DNA of 57,982 nt, taken from assembly GCA_910579305.1 (NCBI GenBank), contig CAJTTA010000008.1, positions 1-57,982 on the forward strand, given 5' to 3'. Source of the stretch: an uncultured Muribaculaceae bacterium. Its GTDB lineage: Bacteria; Bacteroidota; Bacteroidia; Bacteroidales; Muribaculaceae. Of this stretch, positions 7,682 to 16,361 are shown in pieces (position 1 is the first letter of the stretch; each line of letters starts with the position of its first letter). Position numbers and translations under genes: made by a program. The notes beneath the pieces are model-generated. The model was given only the letters and a program-made list of their open reading frames with translations. It was not told the origin of the DNA and searched no databases.

Positions 7682-10174
7682 TCAACGGTCAGGATAGAGC
7701 GCTTTCCACCATTCGGGAGAGTCCTGAAGGTGCTTGGCGAACCATGCCATGATTGTGTCTTGCCAGAGGCGGCGTTTCGGATAGTCGGCAATGAAATGAT
7801 TCTCACCCTCTACGGTGATCAGCTCTACATCGCGGCCGAGTATGCGGAGGGCATTATAGAGCTGGATGCTTTCTCCGGGGGGGACATTAGTATCGGCTGT
7901 GCCATGCAGCAGAAGCAGAGGAGTGTTGATTTTATCGGCATTGAAGAGAGAACCCTGACGTGTGAATAATTCCGGATTAGTCCAGGGATATGAGTCAGGC
8001 GCGGCTACAGAGTTATAGCTGTAGCCCCAGTAGCCTTCGCCCCAGTAAGAGGTCACATCAGAAATGCCTGCATGGCTTACAGCGGCTGCAAACATTGGAG
8101 TGAGTGTCTGCAGATATTGTGTCATGAAACCTCCGTAAGATGCTCCGAGACAGCCTACCTTGTCGGGATTCACGTAAGGATGGGAGGCTATGAATTGCTG
8201 TGTGCCTTCTATTATGTCTTCAGCCGTGCGCTTGCCCCAGGCATTGCAGTGGCGGGCGGAAAATTCCTGCCCGTAGCCTGTGGTGCCTGATGGGTTAAGA
8301 ACGTAGACTACATAATCGCGTGAGGCGAAGACCTGAGGACTGTAAGGGGAGGTAATGCCATGTTGAGAAGGGAGAGTGCCACCGTAGTAATATACTATGA
8401 GGGGGTATTTGCGGGAGGGATCAAAGTCCGGCGGCAGGTAGAAGTATCCGTCGATCGGAGTCCCGTCGGAAGCGGTGAAACTCCATTGCTCTCCGGGAGC
8501 CATATCGATTTCTGCGAGGCGGGATGCAAGGGGATCGTCGAAGATAGAGGTCTTGCCTTTGCGCAGGTCGTGGGTGAGCGCGACACCTGTGGTATAGTCG
8601 CCGGCGGCAGTGAAGGCTATTCTTGGAGAAGTGGCGGGTATGCTTGCGCCGCGAGCTATGGTGAGTCCTTCGGGCATGGGTATGCGGGTGAAAGCCTGTG
8701 TGCGCGGGTCATAGCTATAGAGTGGGTGAGAGAACCCTTCGTTGACCGGGAAATATATGCGGAAGTCGGCTTGGCTCCATACCGGGGCACCGTCTATGGC
8801 CGGGTGGAAATCACGAGAGGCGGGTGTGATGGTTCCGTCAGTGCGGCTCAGGATGAAGAGCTGGGTGTCATAATCGTTGCCTACGGGATGATCACCATAG
8901 TTGCGGCCTATTCCATTGAAGAGATCGGGCGCGCCTGTTATTGCTATGCGTTTGCCGTCGGGGCTATAAGTGGCTTGGGAGAGAAAGCCTGTGGGGGCTA
9001 CGATCGTGTCAAGGGCCAGAGTGCGGGTGTCGAGTTCATATAGACCCATTTCTGCATAAGGGCGCCTGGTCGGCGTCTCTTCCATGCTCATGATAAGGAG
9101 ACGATGGCCGGCGGGATGGAAGTCTGCTATGTCAAGAGTGCGGCGGCCGAAGGTGAGAGTCCGGTCTATGCCTGTGGTCGGATCATATTCATGAATTTCG
9201 GTGCGGACTGCGGCTCCCGGCACTCTTTCGGCAGGGCTGGCAAGTCGCTTGAGGGGCCCGGAGGCCTGTTCCGGCTCTTTGGAGTCAATGTAGTAGAGGA
9301 GGTCTTCGGCAGGATTCCATTGCAGGTCTTTGTCGGGGACATTGGTCGCTACGGTAGTCTCGGCCAATGTAGCGGGGTCGATTGTGATCAGGTCTTTGCC
9401 CGAAGCTCCGTCGCGCAGGGTATAGAGCCTGGAAGAGCGAGGCATCCATCGCAGGGAAGAGAGCGAGGTGCGCCGAGTCTTGCCTGTGTTCAGGTCGGTG
9501 ATGGTGGTGTAACGCATGGTGCGGTCTACGTCAGTCATGTCGGCATATGCCGTGAGCAGCCATTTGCCGTCGGGGCTTATCTGTACCGAAGAGACGCGCA
9601 GTCCCATCATTGTGTCATCGAGGGTGAAACGGCGCTTTGCAGGAGTGGATAGCTCTACGGCTGTAGAGTCGGCACTTTGCCAGCGCATCGAGAGGGTGGG
9701 CGCGGAGTCAGTGGGAGTGGAGATAAGGCGCACTTCAATAGGGTATGTGCGACATGGAGAGAGCTTGAGAGGGATGGTGGATGCTGCCGGCGCCTTGAGA
9801 TCTGCGCGTGTTGCGCAGCTCTTGGAATCGATGATCACTTCGTAGGGAAGAGAAGACTCTATGATGAGTGATCCCTCGGTGTATCGAGGTGCGGTTATGG
9901 CAGTAGTGAGACGCTGCAGTGCTGTAATGTCAGTGTGAGGCAGTGTCACAATGGAGTCGGAAGAAAGGGGAGTGCCTTTTGCTCCGGGAGACAGGGGGCG
10001 GACTGATGCCAACATTGAGGCAGGGCCATATTTTGAGCCTTTGATGTCGACGGAATCAAGCATGAGCGGCGCCTGGAGAGGCAGCGACGGATGCTGGATC
10101 CATTGGGTGAAGGGGGTGGCTGCCATTACGGGCAGAGCTGCTGCCGATAAGGCGAGAGCATGGAGTTTCTTCAT
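7682..10174 (-). CDS. secreted S9 family serine peptidase (prolyl oligopeptidase/DPP-like)
   Basis: This is an 830-residue exported peptidase. The N-terminus MKKLHALALSAAALPVMA looks like a signal peptide, so it should act in the periplasm or at the cell surface. The first two thirds resemble a beta-propeller with WD/TolB-like repeats (SPDGKWLLTAY, SPDGKRIAITG). The last third is an alpha/beta-hydrolase with the nucleophile motif GASYGG (S679), the acid in HGTADTNVP (about D761) and the histidine in EGENHF (about H793). Members cut dipeptides or short peptides next to proline or other small residues; the exact specificity is not visible. It follows the valS terminator, and I see no consensus promoter in the short gap. 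Confidence 0.9.
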   Translation of the reverse strand: MKKLHALALSAAALPVMAATPFTQWIQHPSLPLQAPLMLDSVDIKGSKYGPASMLASVRPLSPGAKGTPLSSDSIVTLPHTDITALQRLTTAITAPRYTEGSLIIESSLPYEVIIDSKSCATRADLKAPAASTIPLKLSPCRTYPIEVRLISTPTDSAPTLSMRWQSADSTAVELSTPAKRRFTLDDTMMGLRVSSVQISPDGKWLLTAYADMTDVDRTMRYTTITDLNTGKTRRTSLSSLRWMPRSSRLYTLRDGASGKDLITIDPATLAETTVATNVPDKDLQWNPAEDLLYYIDSKEPEQASGPLKRLASPAERVPGAAVRTEIHEYDPTTGIDRTLTFGRRTLDIADFHPAGHRLLIMSMEETPTRRPYAEMGLYELDTRTLALDTIVAPTGFLSQATYSPDGKRIAITGAPDLFNGIGRNYGDHPVGNDYDTQLFILSRTDGTITPASRDFHPAIDGAPVWSQADFRIYFPVNEGFSHPLYSYDPRTQAFTRIPMPEGLTIARGASIPATSPRIAFTAAGDYTTGVALTHDLRKGKTSIFDDPLASRLAEIDMAPGEQWSFTASDGTPIDGYFYLPPDFDPSRKYPLIVYYYGGTLPSQHGITSPYSPQVFASRDYVVYVLNPSGTTGYGQEFSARHCNAWGKRTAEDIIEGTQQFIASHPYVNPDKVGCLGASYGGFMTQYLQTLTPMFAAAVSHAGISDVTSYWGEGYWGYSYNSVAAPDSYPWTNPELFTRQGSLFNADKINTPLLLLHGTADTNVPPGESIQLYNALRILGRDVELITVEGENHFIADYPKRRLWQDTIMAWFAKHLQDSPEWWKALYPDR

Positions 10175-10202
10175 GGGTTTTGCAGGAGTATACTATGTGG
10201 TT

Positions 10203-10250
10203 GAAATAAAAGGAAGCCGGGTGAGCCATCATGCGGCTCACGCCGGCTCC
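10203..10250 (-). terminator. intrinsic terminator of valS
   Basis: On the minus strand GGAGCCGGCGTGAGCC pairs with GGCTCACCCGGCTTCC (arms at 10235-10250 and 10212-10227), with a 7-base loop and then CTTTTATTT. This is a classic Rho-independent terminator just after valS. Confidence 0.85.
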
Positions 10251-10306
10251 TGAGCGTGTTTATTCAAGGTCTTTGGGGTGTATAAGAAATTTGTTGGGAC
10301 AATTTC

Positions 10307-13000
10307 TTATTGCAGAGCCTGAAGAGAGGCTTCAAGGGCTGCTATCTTTTCGGTTGCATCGGCCTGCTTCTTTCGCTCAAGGGCTACTACAGCCTCAGGA
10401 GCTGAGGAGACGAAGCGTTCATTGGATAGTTTCTTTTCCACACCTTTAAGGAATCCGCGCAGATGAGTCAGCTCGGCTTCGATGCGGGCTTTCTCTTCGG
10501 CTGTGTCGATATTGCCTTGCAGAGGTATTGAATATTCGGTGGCACCTATGTGGAAAGTGGCGGCTCCTGGCTGCTTGCCCTCTACAGGTGTGATGGCCTC
10601 AAGTCCGGCCATTTTTGATAGAACCGGAGCGAGTGCTTCGGGCCATGCTCCTCCTATGAGAAGCGAGAGTGGCTGTCGGCCCGGTATCTGCTTCTGCTTG
10701 CGGATGGTGCGCACGCCTGCCACGATTTCTTTTATGATTTCCATGTCGGAGAGTGTAGTCCGGCTGTATTCTTCCGGCTCCGGCATGGAAGCGGTCATGA
10801 TGCTTTCTCCCTCCTGTCGGGGCGAGAGGTGCTGCCATAGTTCTTCGGTGATGAAAGGCATGAAGGGGTGGAGCATGCGCAACTGAGAGTCGAAGAAGTC
10901 AAGAGTTGCAGCATAAGTTGCCGCATCAATGGGCTCGCCGTAAGCGGGCTTGATCATTTCAAGATACCATGATGAGAATTCATCGCGGAAGAGCTTGTAG
11001 ATGGCCATGAGAGCTTCGGAGATACGGAATTGCTCCATGGAGCTGTCTACCTCGGCGAGAGTTGCGTTCAGGCGTGCTTTGAACCAGTCTATGGCCTGTC
11101 GGGCGCTCTCGGGCTGTGAGGCAGAGTCGCTCACTTCCCATCCTTTGATCAGGCGGAAGGCATTCCATATCTTGTTATTGAAGTTGCGTCCCTGTTCGCA
11201 GAGGGCATCATCGTAGAGAATGTCATTGCCTGCGGGCGCCGCGAGCATAAGGCCCATGCGCACGCCGTCGGCGCCGAAGCGGTCTATCAGTTCGATGGGG
11301 TCGGGACTGTTGCCGAGACTTTTGCTCATTTTGCGTCCGAGCTTATCGCGCACGATACCGGTGAAGTAGACGTTGTGGAAAGGCATGTCGCCCATGTATT
11401 CGTAGCCGGCCATGATCATGCGTGCCACCCAGAAGAAGATTATGTCGGGCCCGGTGACGAGAGTAGCCGTGGGATAGTAATAGCTTATCTCTTTGTTGCC
11501 GGGATCGGTTATGCCGTTGAACAGGCTGATGGGCCACAGCCAGGAAGAGAACCATGTGTCGAGCGCTCCTTCATCCTGATGCAGGGCTGATGCGGGCAGG
11601 GATGGGTCGCCGGTGAGAGCTCGGGCTTTCTCAAGGGCTTCTTCCTCATTGTTGGCTACCACGTAGCGTTCCTCGCAGCCTTCCGGGGTGTCGATGAACC
11701 ATGCCGGTATGCGGTGGCCCCACCAGAGCTGACGGGAGATGCACCAGTCCTGAATGTTCTCAAGCCATGAGCGGTAGGTGTTCTTATATTTCGACGGCAC
11801 GAATTTTATGAGATTCTCCATCACCGGAGAGAAGGCGATTGAGGCGAAGTGCTTCATGTTGATAAACCACTGTTTGCTCAATCGCGGCTCGATGGGAACG
11901 TGGGTTCGCTCGGAGCATCCCACATTGTTGGTATAGTCTTCCTCTTTTTCCACGAGACCGGCCTGGCGCAGGTCGTTCATGATCTGTTCACGCACAGCAA
12001 ACCGATCCATACCCACATACATTCCTGCCTCCTCGCTCACAGTGCCGTCTTCATTGAAGATGTCGATTGACGGGAGATTGTGGATCTGTCCGAGGCGATA
12101 GTCGTTCACATCGTGCGCAGGGGTCACCTTTAGGCATCCTGTGCCGAAATCAGTCTCTACGTATCGGTCTTCGATCACGGGGATTTCGCGACCCACCAGT
12201 GGCACGATCACCCTTTTGCCTTTCAGCCAGGTGTTCTTCGGGTCTTTGGGGTTGATGCACATGGCCGTGTCGCCCATGATTGTCTCGGGGCGCGTTGTGG
12301 CTACTACAGCGTAGCGCCGGCCTTGCGCGTCGCGGTGCACTATTTCTTCATCGGCACCCGTCTCGCCGGAGAGGTCATCATTTGCCAGATAGTAGCGGAG
12401 GTAGTAAAGCTTGCTCTTCTCCTCTCGATAGTACACTTCATCATCAGAGAGAGCCGTGCGATTTTTGGGATCCCAGTTTACCATGCGCAGTCCGCGGTAT
12501 ATGAGGCCTTTGTTGAAGAGGTCGCAGAAGACGCGGGTTACACTTTCGCTTCTCTCATCATCCATGGTGAAAGCTGTGCGCTCCCAGTCGCATGATGCTC
12601 CGAGGCGCTTGAGTTGTTGGAGAATTATTCCGCCGTGCTTGTGAGTCCATTCCCAGGCGTGGGAGAGGAATTGCTCGCGGGTAAGGTCGGTCTTTTTTAT
12701 TCCTTCATCTGCGAGTTTGGCTATCACCTTTGTTTCGGTGGCTATAGAAGCGTGGTCGGTGCCGGGAGCCCATAGAGCGTTCTTGCCTTGCATGCGGGCG
12801 CGGCGTATGAGTATGTCCTGAATTGTATTGTTGAGCATATGGCCCATGTGCAGGACGCCTGTGACATTGGGGGGCGGGATGACAATGGTATATGGCTCGC
12901 GATCATCGGGCTCAGAGTGGAAGAGGCGATGCTTCATCCAGTAGTCATACCATTTTCCCTCTACCTGAGAGGGATCGTATTTTGTAGCTAATTCTTTCAT
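10307..13000 (-). CDS. valS: valyl-tRNA synthetase
   Basis: ValRS charges tRNA-Val and edits threonine mischarges. It is a class Ia synthetase of 897 residues. The HIGH-type motif is HMGH at residues 51-54 (PPPNVTGVLHMGH), and the KMSKS motif occurs in GRKMSKSLGN around residue 558. The C-terminus ends in the family's coiled coil (EEKARIEAEL through to the last residues), which contacts tRNA. The gene has its own consensus promoter at 13027-13058 and a strong terminator, so it is a single-gene unit. Confidence 0.97.
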   Translation of the reverse strand: MKELATKYDPSQVEGKWYDYWMKHRLFHSEPDDREPYTIVIPPPNVTGVLHMGHMLNNTIQDILIRRARMQGKNALWAPGTDHASIATETKVIAKLADEGIKKTDLTREQFLSHAWEWTHKHGGIILQQLKRLGASCDWERTAFTMDDERSESVTRVFCDLFNKGLIYRGLRMVNWDPKNRTALSDDEVYYREEKSKLYYLRYYLANDDLSGETGADEEIVHRDAQGRRYAVVATTRPETIMGDTAMCINPKDPKNTWLKGKRVIVPLVGREIPVIEDRYVETDFGTGCLKVTPAHDVNDYRLGQIHNLPSIDIFNEDGTVSEEAGMYVGMDRFAVREQIMNDLRQAGLVEKEEDYTNNVGCSERTHVPIEPRLSKQWFINMKHFASIAFSPVMENLIKFVPSKYKNTYRSWLENIQDWCISRQLWWGHRIPAWFIDTPEGCEERYVVANNEEEALEKARALTGDPSLPASALHQDEGALDTWFSSWLWPISLFNGITDPGNKEISYYYPTATLVTGPDIIFFWVARMIMAGYEYMGDMPFHNVYFTGIVRDKLGRKMSKSLGNSPDPIELIDRFGADGVRMGLMLAAPAGNDILYDDALCEQGRNFNNKIWNAFRLIKGWEVSDSASQPESARQAIDWFKARLNATLAEVDSSMEQFRISEALMAIYKLFRDEFSSWYLEMIKPAYGEPIDAATYAATLDFFDSQLRMLHPFMPFITEELWQHLSPRQEGESIMTASMPEPEEYSRTTLSDMEIIKEIVAGVRTIRKQKQIPGRQPLSLLIGGAWPEALAPVLSKMAGLEAITPVEGKQPGAATFHIGATEYSIPLQGNIDTAEEKARIEAELTHLRGFLKGVEKKLSNERFVSSAPEAVVALERKKQADATEKIAALEASLQALQ

Positions 13001-13026
13001 GTCAAGTAGAAATAGTGTTTAAGCCA

Positions 13027-13058
13027 CAAAATTAGCGAAAAATATTGAATCTTGCAAG
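13027..13058 (-). promoter_or_regulatory. promoter of valS
   Basis: On the minus strand CTTG (13055-13058), exactly 20 bases, then TAATTTTG (13027-13034). This fits the Bacteroidota promoter form with a TTG core in the -33 box. The start should be about 15-20 bases before the valS ATG, giving a short leader. Confidence 0.7.
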
Positions 13059-13114
13059 AAGCAGCCTGAGTCTGGTGGAATGGTCATGCAGCTGTTATGG
13101 CGATCGAAGAGAAT

Positions 13115-14047
13115 TTATGGCTCACTGCTTTGCTGTAGGGCATGGAGGTCTCTCACGATGGATCCGGCAGTGTGAGCCGGGGAGGGAAATGCAGTTATGT
13201 CAAGCGTGCGAATCTCCGGGTCGCGTGCATGCCAGGTAAGTTGTTTTTTTGCATATACGCGGGTGTTCTTCTGCATGCGGGCTATGGCGAAGGGAAGATC
13301 CCAGTTGCCGGAGATGTATTCAAACATTTCCTTGCATCCCACCGTGTTGAGTGAATTGAGATGTCGCAGAGGATAGAGGCGTCGAGCTTCTTCAATCATT
13401 CCTTGGTCAAGCATTTTTTCCACTCGCGTGTTGATGCGTTCGAAGAGGATTGGGCGCGGAGCGGTAAGGCAGTATTTAAGCAGCTTGAAAGGGCGCACAA
13501 GTCGTCGGCCGGTGCGCAGGGATGTGTAGGTAGTGCCGCTTTCCAGGCATATTTCTATGGCATGCATGATGCGCTTGAGGTTGGCCTTGTCTACAATGGC
13601 GTGGTAGTCCGGGTCGAGCTTTTCCAGCATGGCGAGCATGCCGGTAAGCCCTTCGCCTGCGGCCATGCCGGCCACTTTTTCGCGAATGCGGGGGGATATT
13701 GTAGGCAGTTGGTCGATGCCGTGGCACAAAGAATCGACGTATAGCATGGAGCCTCCGCATAGCACAACAGTGTCGGCTGTGCGGAAGAGCCTGGTCAGCA
13801 CTTCCATTGCCTGCTGCTCAAAAAGAGCTGCGCTGAAATATGCTTCAGGGGGAAGTATCCCCACGAAATGATGCGGCACCCGCGCCCGTTCCATGGGCGT
13901 GGGTGCTGCTGATATTATGGGGATGTCGGCGTATACCTGGCGCGAGTCGGCCGAGATGATTTCGGTGTGAAGCGTCTCGGCAAGTTCTATGGCAACATCG
14001 GTCTTGCCTACGCCTGTGGGCCCTGTGATTGCTATGAGTGTCTTCAA
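13115..14047 (-). CDS. miaA: tRNA dimethylallyltransferase
   Basis: MiaA adds a dimethylallyl group to A37 of tRNAs reading UNN codons, which stabilises codon-anticodon pairing. The 310-residue protein has the P-loop GPTGVGKT starting at residue 9 and the family motif SADSRQVY. The start codon is TTG at 14045-14047: it overlaps the pepT stop (TTGA) and there is no ATG closer to the P-loop. This points to translation coupled to pepT. The gene is last in the lipoprotein-pepT-miaA operon. Confidence 0.93.
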   Translation of the reverse strand: MKTLIAITGPTGVGKTDVAIELAETLHTEIISADSRQVYADIPIISAAPTPMERARVPHHFVGILPPEAYFSAALFEQQAMEVLTRLFRTADTVVLCGGSMLYVDSLCHGIDQLPTISPRIREKVAGMAAGEGLTGMLAMLEKLDPDYHAIVDKANLKRIMHAIEICLESGTTYTSLRTGRRLVRPFKLLKYCLTAPRPILFERINTRVEKMLDQGMIEEARRLYPLRHLNSLNTVGCKEMFEYISGNWDLPFAIARMQKNTRVYAKKQLTWHARDPEIRTLDITAFPSPAHTAGSIVRDLHALQQSSEP

Positions 14048-15264
14048 CGTTCGCCTACGATGCGCACGATCTGCACGATTACGTCCATGGCCTTCTCCAT
14101 AGAGGGGATGGGCAGGAATTCATAGCGGCCGTGGAAATTGAGTCCGCCGGCAAAGATGTTGGGGCAGGGGAGACCCTTGAAGCTGAGTTGTGCACCGTCG
14201 GTACCTCCGCGTATGGGCTGCACTTTTGGAGTGAGACCGGCTTCCTTCATGGCTTGCACGGCGATGTCGATTATGTGTATTACCGGCTCGATTTTCTCGC
14301 GCATGTTATAATACTGGTCTTTGATTTCGGATGAACAGCAGTCGGGGAACTCGGTGTTGAGCTTATTCACCAAATGTTCTATCTCACGCTTGCGGCTCTC
14401 AAAGCGGTCACGGTCGTGGTCTCTTATTATATAGGTTATCACTGTCTGCTCCACAGAACCTTCGATTCCTACGAGGTGGTAGAAGCCCTCGTAGCCCTCA
14501 GTGTGCTCCGGTGTTTCCCATCGAGGGAGCATCTGCATGAACTGAGAGGCGACTCTCATGGAGTTGACCATTTTGTGCTTGGCGTAGCCCGGATGAACAT
14601 TGCGTCCTTTTATGGTTATGCGTGCGACGGCTGCGTTGAAATTTTCATATTCTAGTTCGCCTATTTCGCCGCCATCCATGGTATAAGCCCAGTCGCAACC
14701 GAATCGTTCAACGTCAAACTTGTGAGCTCCGAGTCCGATTTCTTCATCCGGATTGAAAGCGATGCGTATCTTGCCGTGCTTTATCTCAGGGTGATTCTGC
14801 AGGTAGTGTATCGCAGAGATTATCTCCGCAATGCCGGCTTTGTCATCGGCTCCGAGCAGCGTGGTGCCGTCGGTGACTATGAGATCCTGCCCTACATAGT
14901 GGAGCAGCTCGGGAAATTCTTCGGGGCTGAGTATGATGTTATCCTTCTCATTGAGAGTGATTGGCTTGCCGTCGTATTTTTCTACGATGCGAGGATTCAC
15001 ATGGCGGCCACTCATGTCGGGGCTTGTATCGAGGTGAGCAATGAAGCCTATCGTGGGTACTTTCTTGTCGGTATTGGCCGGCAGCGAGGCCATGAGATAT
15101 CCGTTTTCATCAAGGCTTATTTCTTCAAGCCCCATTCGGCGGAGTTCCTTCTCAAGATGCTGGGCGAATATCATCTGCCCCGGAGTAGAGGGGGTGAGGT
15201 TAGTGAGTTCGTCGCTTTGTGTATCGAATTTTACATAGTCGAGGAAGCGGTCTACAATAGTCAT
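14044..15264 (-). CDS. pepT: peptidase T (tripeptide aminopeptidase)
   Basis: PepT is a cytoplasmic M20 zinc aminopeptidase that removes the N-terminal residue from tripeptides. The metal-binding motifs are all present in order: HLD with H77 and D79, GADDKAG with the bridging D140, and the catalytic DEE with E174/E175. The 406-residue length is standard. The stop overlaps the miaA start by four bases. The ATG at 15264 lies 35 bases after the small lipoprotein gene, so these genes probably share a transcript. Confidence 0.95.
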   Translation of the reverse strand: MTIVDRFLDYVKFDTQSDELTNLTPSTPGQMIFAQHLEKELRRMGLEEISLDENGYLMASLPANTDKKVPTIGFIAHLDTSPDMSGRHVNPRIVEKYDGKPITLNEKDNIILSPEEFPELLHYVGQDLIVTDGTTLLGADDKAGIAEIISAIHYLQNHPEIKHGKIRIAFNPDEEIGLGAHKFDVERFGCDWAYTMDGGEIGELEYENFNAAVARITIKGRNVHPGYAKHKMVNSMRVASQFMQMLPRWETPEHTEGYEGFYHLVGIEGSVEQTVITYIIRDHDRDRFESRKREIEHLVNKLNTEFPDCCSSEIKDQYYNMREKIEPVIHIIDIAVQAMKEAGLTPKVQPIRGGTDGAQLSFKGLPCPNIFAGGLNFHGRYEFLPIPSMEKAMDVIVQIVRIVGER

Positions 15265-15299
15265 GGAATTGATTTAATACTATAAGAAAGTTAAAAGAT

Positions 15300-15638
15300 T
15301 CAATTGGATTGAGCAGTCTCTACTGCGTTGGCCACATCTGGACTCACAGCTTTGAGAGTGCGCAAGAAGGCTGTGTCGAATGCTTCGGCATGGTCGCGCT
15401 TGCCGGCTATGATATATTTGCTTTGAGCTGCGCGTGCTTCAAGCAGCTTAGCCTGAATGGCCATTGTGTCGGCCGGATCCATGTTGATGAATGCCCTGGC
15501 TGCGGTGCGGCCCTGCATGATTGCAGCTTCCACTCCGGCTGCGGCAGCCTCGCCTTGTTCGATCTCTTTATCTGCGGCCGGACTGCAGCTTGCCAGTGCG
15601 AGCAGTGTGGAAAGGATGATTGAAGCCTTGACTCTCAT
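15300..15638 (-). CDS. small putative lipoprotein, function unknown
   Basis: This 112-residue protein begins with a type II signal peptide: hydrophobic residues 5-16 and the lipobox LASC, with the lipidated cysteine at C18. The rest is rich in Ala, Glu and Lys and should be mostly helical. No catalytic motif is visible. The residues after C18 (SPAADKE) do not form an obvious surface-export signal, so it may face the periplasm. It is the first gene before pepT and miaA, and a TACCTTTG promoter element lies 40 bases upstream. I do not recognise the family. Confidence 0.75.
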   Translation of the reverse strand: MRVKASIILSTLLALASCSPAADKEIEQGEAAAAGVEAAIMQGRTAARAFINMDPADTMAIQAKLLEARAAQSKYIIAGKRDHAEAFDTAFLRTLKAVSPDVANAVETAQSN

Positions 15639-15677
15639 GTGGTTAAAATAAGTGTTTACCTGATACTTTCAGATTCG

Positions 15678-15709
15678 CAAAGGTAGTAAAATAATGTTTA
15701 AAAATCAAC
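15678..15709 (-). promoter_or_regulatory. promoter of the lipoprotein-pepT-miaA operon
   Basis: TACCTTTG on the minus strand (15678-15685) fits TAnnTTTG exactly. Twenty bases further upstream is GTTG (15706-15709), a partial -33 box. Confidence 0.6.
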
Positions 15710-15753
15710 CTAACTGCCCGAAAAATTGTTGTGAATATAAAAAGTAATTGATT

Positions 15754-16242
15754 ATGAAAATATTAAGACGTATATTATTGATTATGGCGGCGATGATTCT
15801 CTCGTTGCCGGCTATGGGGCAGCGTAGTGTGCCGCGTCCCGGCGGAGTCGCTGCCGGGCCTCGTGGCAACAGCCTGCCTGCGCCCGGAGGAGTGGCGGGG
15901 AGCACATGGGGCGGAGCCTGGGGCAACCCCTGGAACAATAGTTGGGGCGGAAGCTGGACTCAAGTGGCCGGCGCTCCGTCATGGCAGAATTCCGGCACGG
16001 CCAATGTGATGGCATGCGGTTATGACGCTCAGGGAGTATGGCGCGTGATTCCCATTCAGGTAGGTTATAGTTACAATGGTCTGCAATATAATGTGACTGT
16101 AATAAATGCATGGAATCCTTGGAGCGACATGTGGAACTATGGAGTGGATCAACCGGCTTATAACACATCCTATTATCTGCGTGGCACCAACTATTCTTTC
16201 TATACCCCTCTCTCTACTGGCACTTATTATTTTAATCTCTGA
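15754..16242 (+). CDS. secreted Gly/Trp/Asn-rich small protein, function unknown
   Basis: This 162-residue protein starts with a clear signal peptide (MKILRRILLIMAAMILSLPAMG, cleavage near Q23). I chose the ATG at 15754 over a TTG two codons earlier. The mature N-terminus has two proline/glycine motifs (PRPGGVAAG, PAPGGVAGS). A tryptophan-glycine-asparagine segment follows (WGGAWGNPWNNSWGGSW), and then a tyrosine-rich C-terminal half with alternating polar residues suggesting beta strands. It has one cysteine. It has no visible enzyme motif and ends at a terminator shared with the convergent hydrolase. It may be a surface or periplasmic binding protein, but that is a guess. Confidence 0.7.
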   Translation: MKILRRILLIMAAMILSLPAMGQRSVPRPGGVAAGPRGNSLPAPGGVAGSTWGGAWGNPWNNSWGGSWTQVAGAPSWQNSGTANVMACGYDAQGVWRVIPIQVGYSYNGLQYNVTVINAWNPWSDMWNYGVDQPAYNTSYYLRGTNYSFYTPLSTGTYYFNL

Positions 16243-16290
16243 GCCGGCTGCATTGCGGTGTGGCTATGACATAATCCCGCCGCAATAATG

Positions 16291-16338
16291 ATGAGGCGTG
16301 ACGGCATGTGCTCTCGCAGGCACACCGTCACGCCTCAT
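16291..16338. terminator. bidirectional terminator hairpin
   Basis: ATGAGGCGTGACGG (16291-16304) pairs perfectly with CCGTCACGCCTCAT (16325-16338), with additional TGTG/CACA pairing inside. It lies between the convergent small secreted protein gene and the GHL10-type gene, so it can serve both. Confidence 0.65.
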
Positions 16339-16361
16339 GAACTGTTCTATTGGGCCTCCTC

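Noticed and set aside
8360..9043. 227-codon plus-strand frame opposite the S9 peptidase
   Set aside because: Antisense shadow of a gene with a complete catalytic triad and signal peptide.
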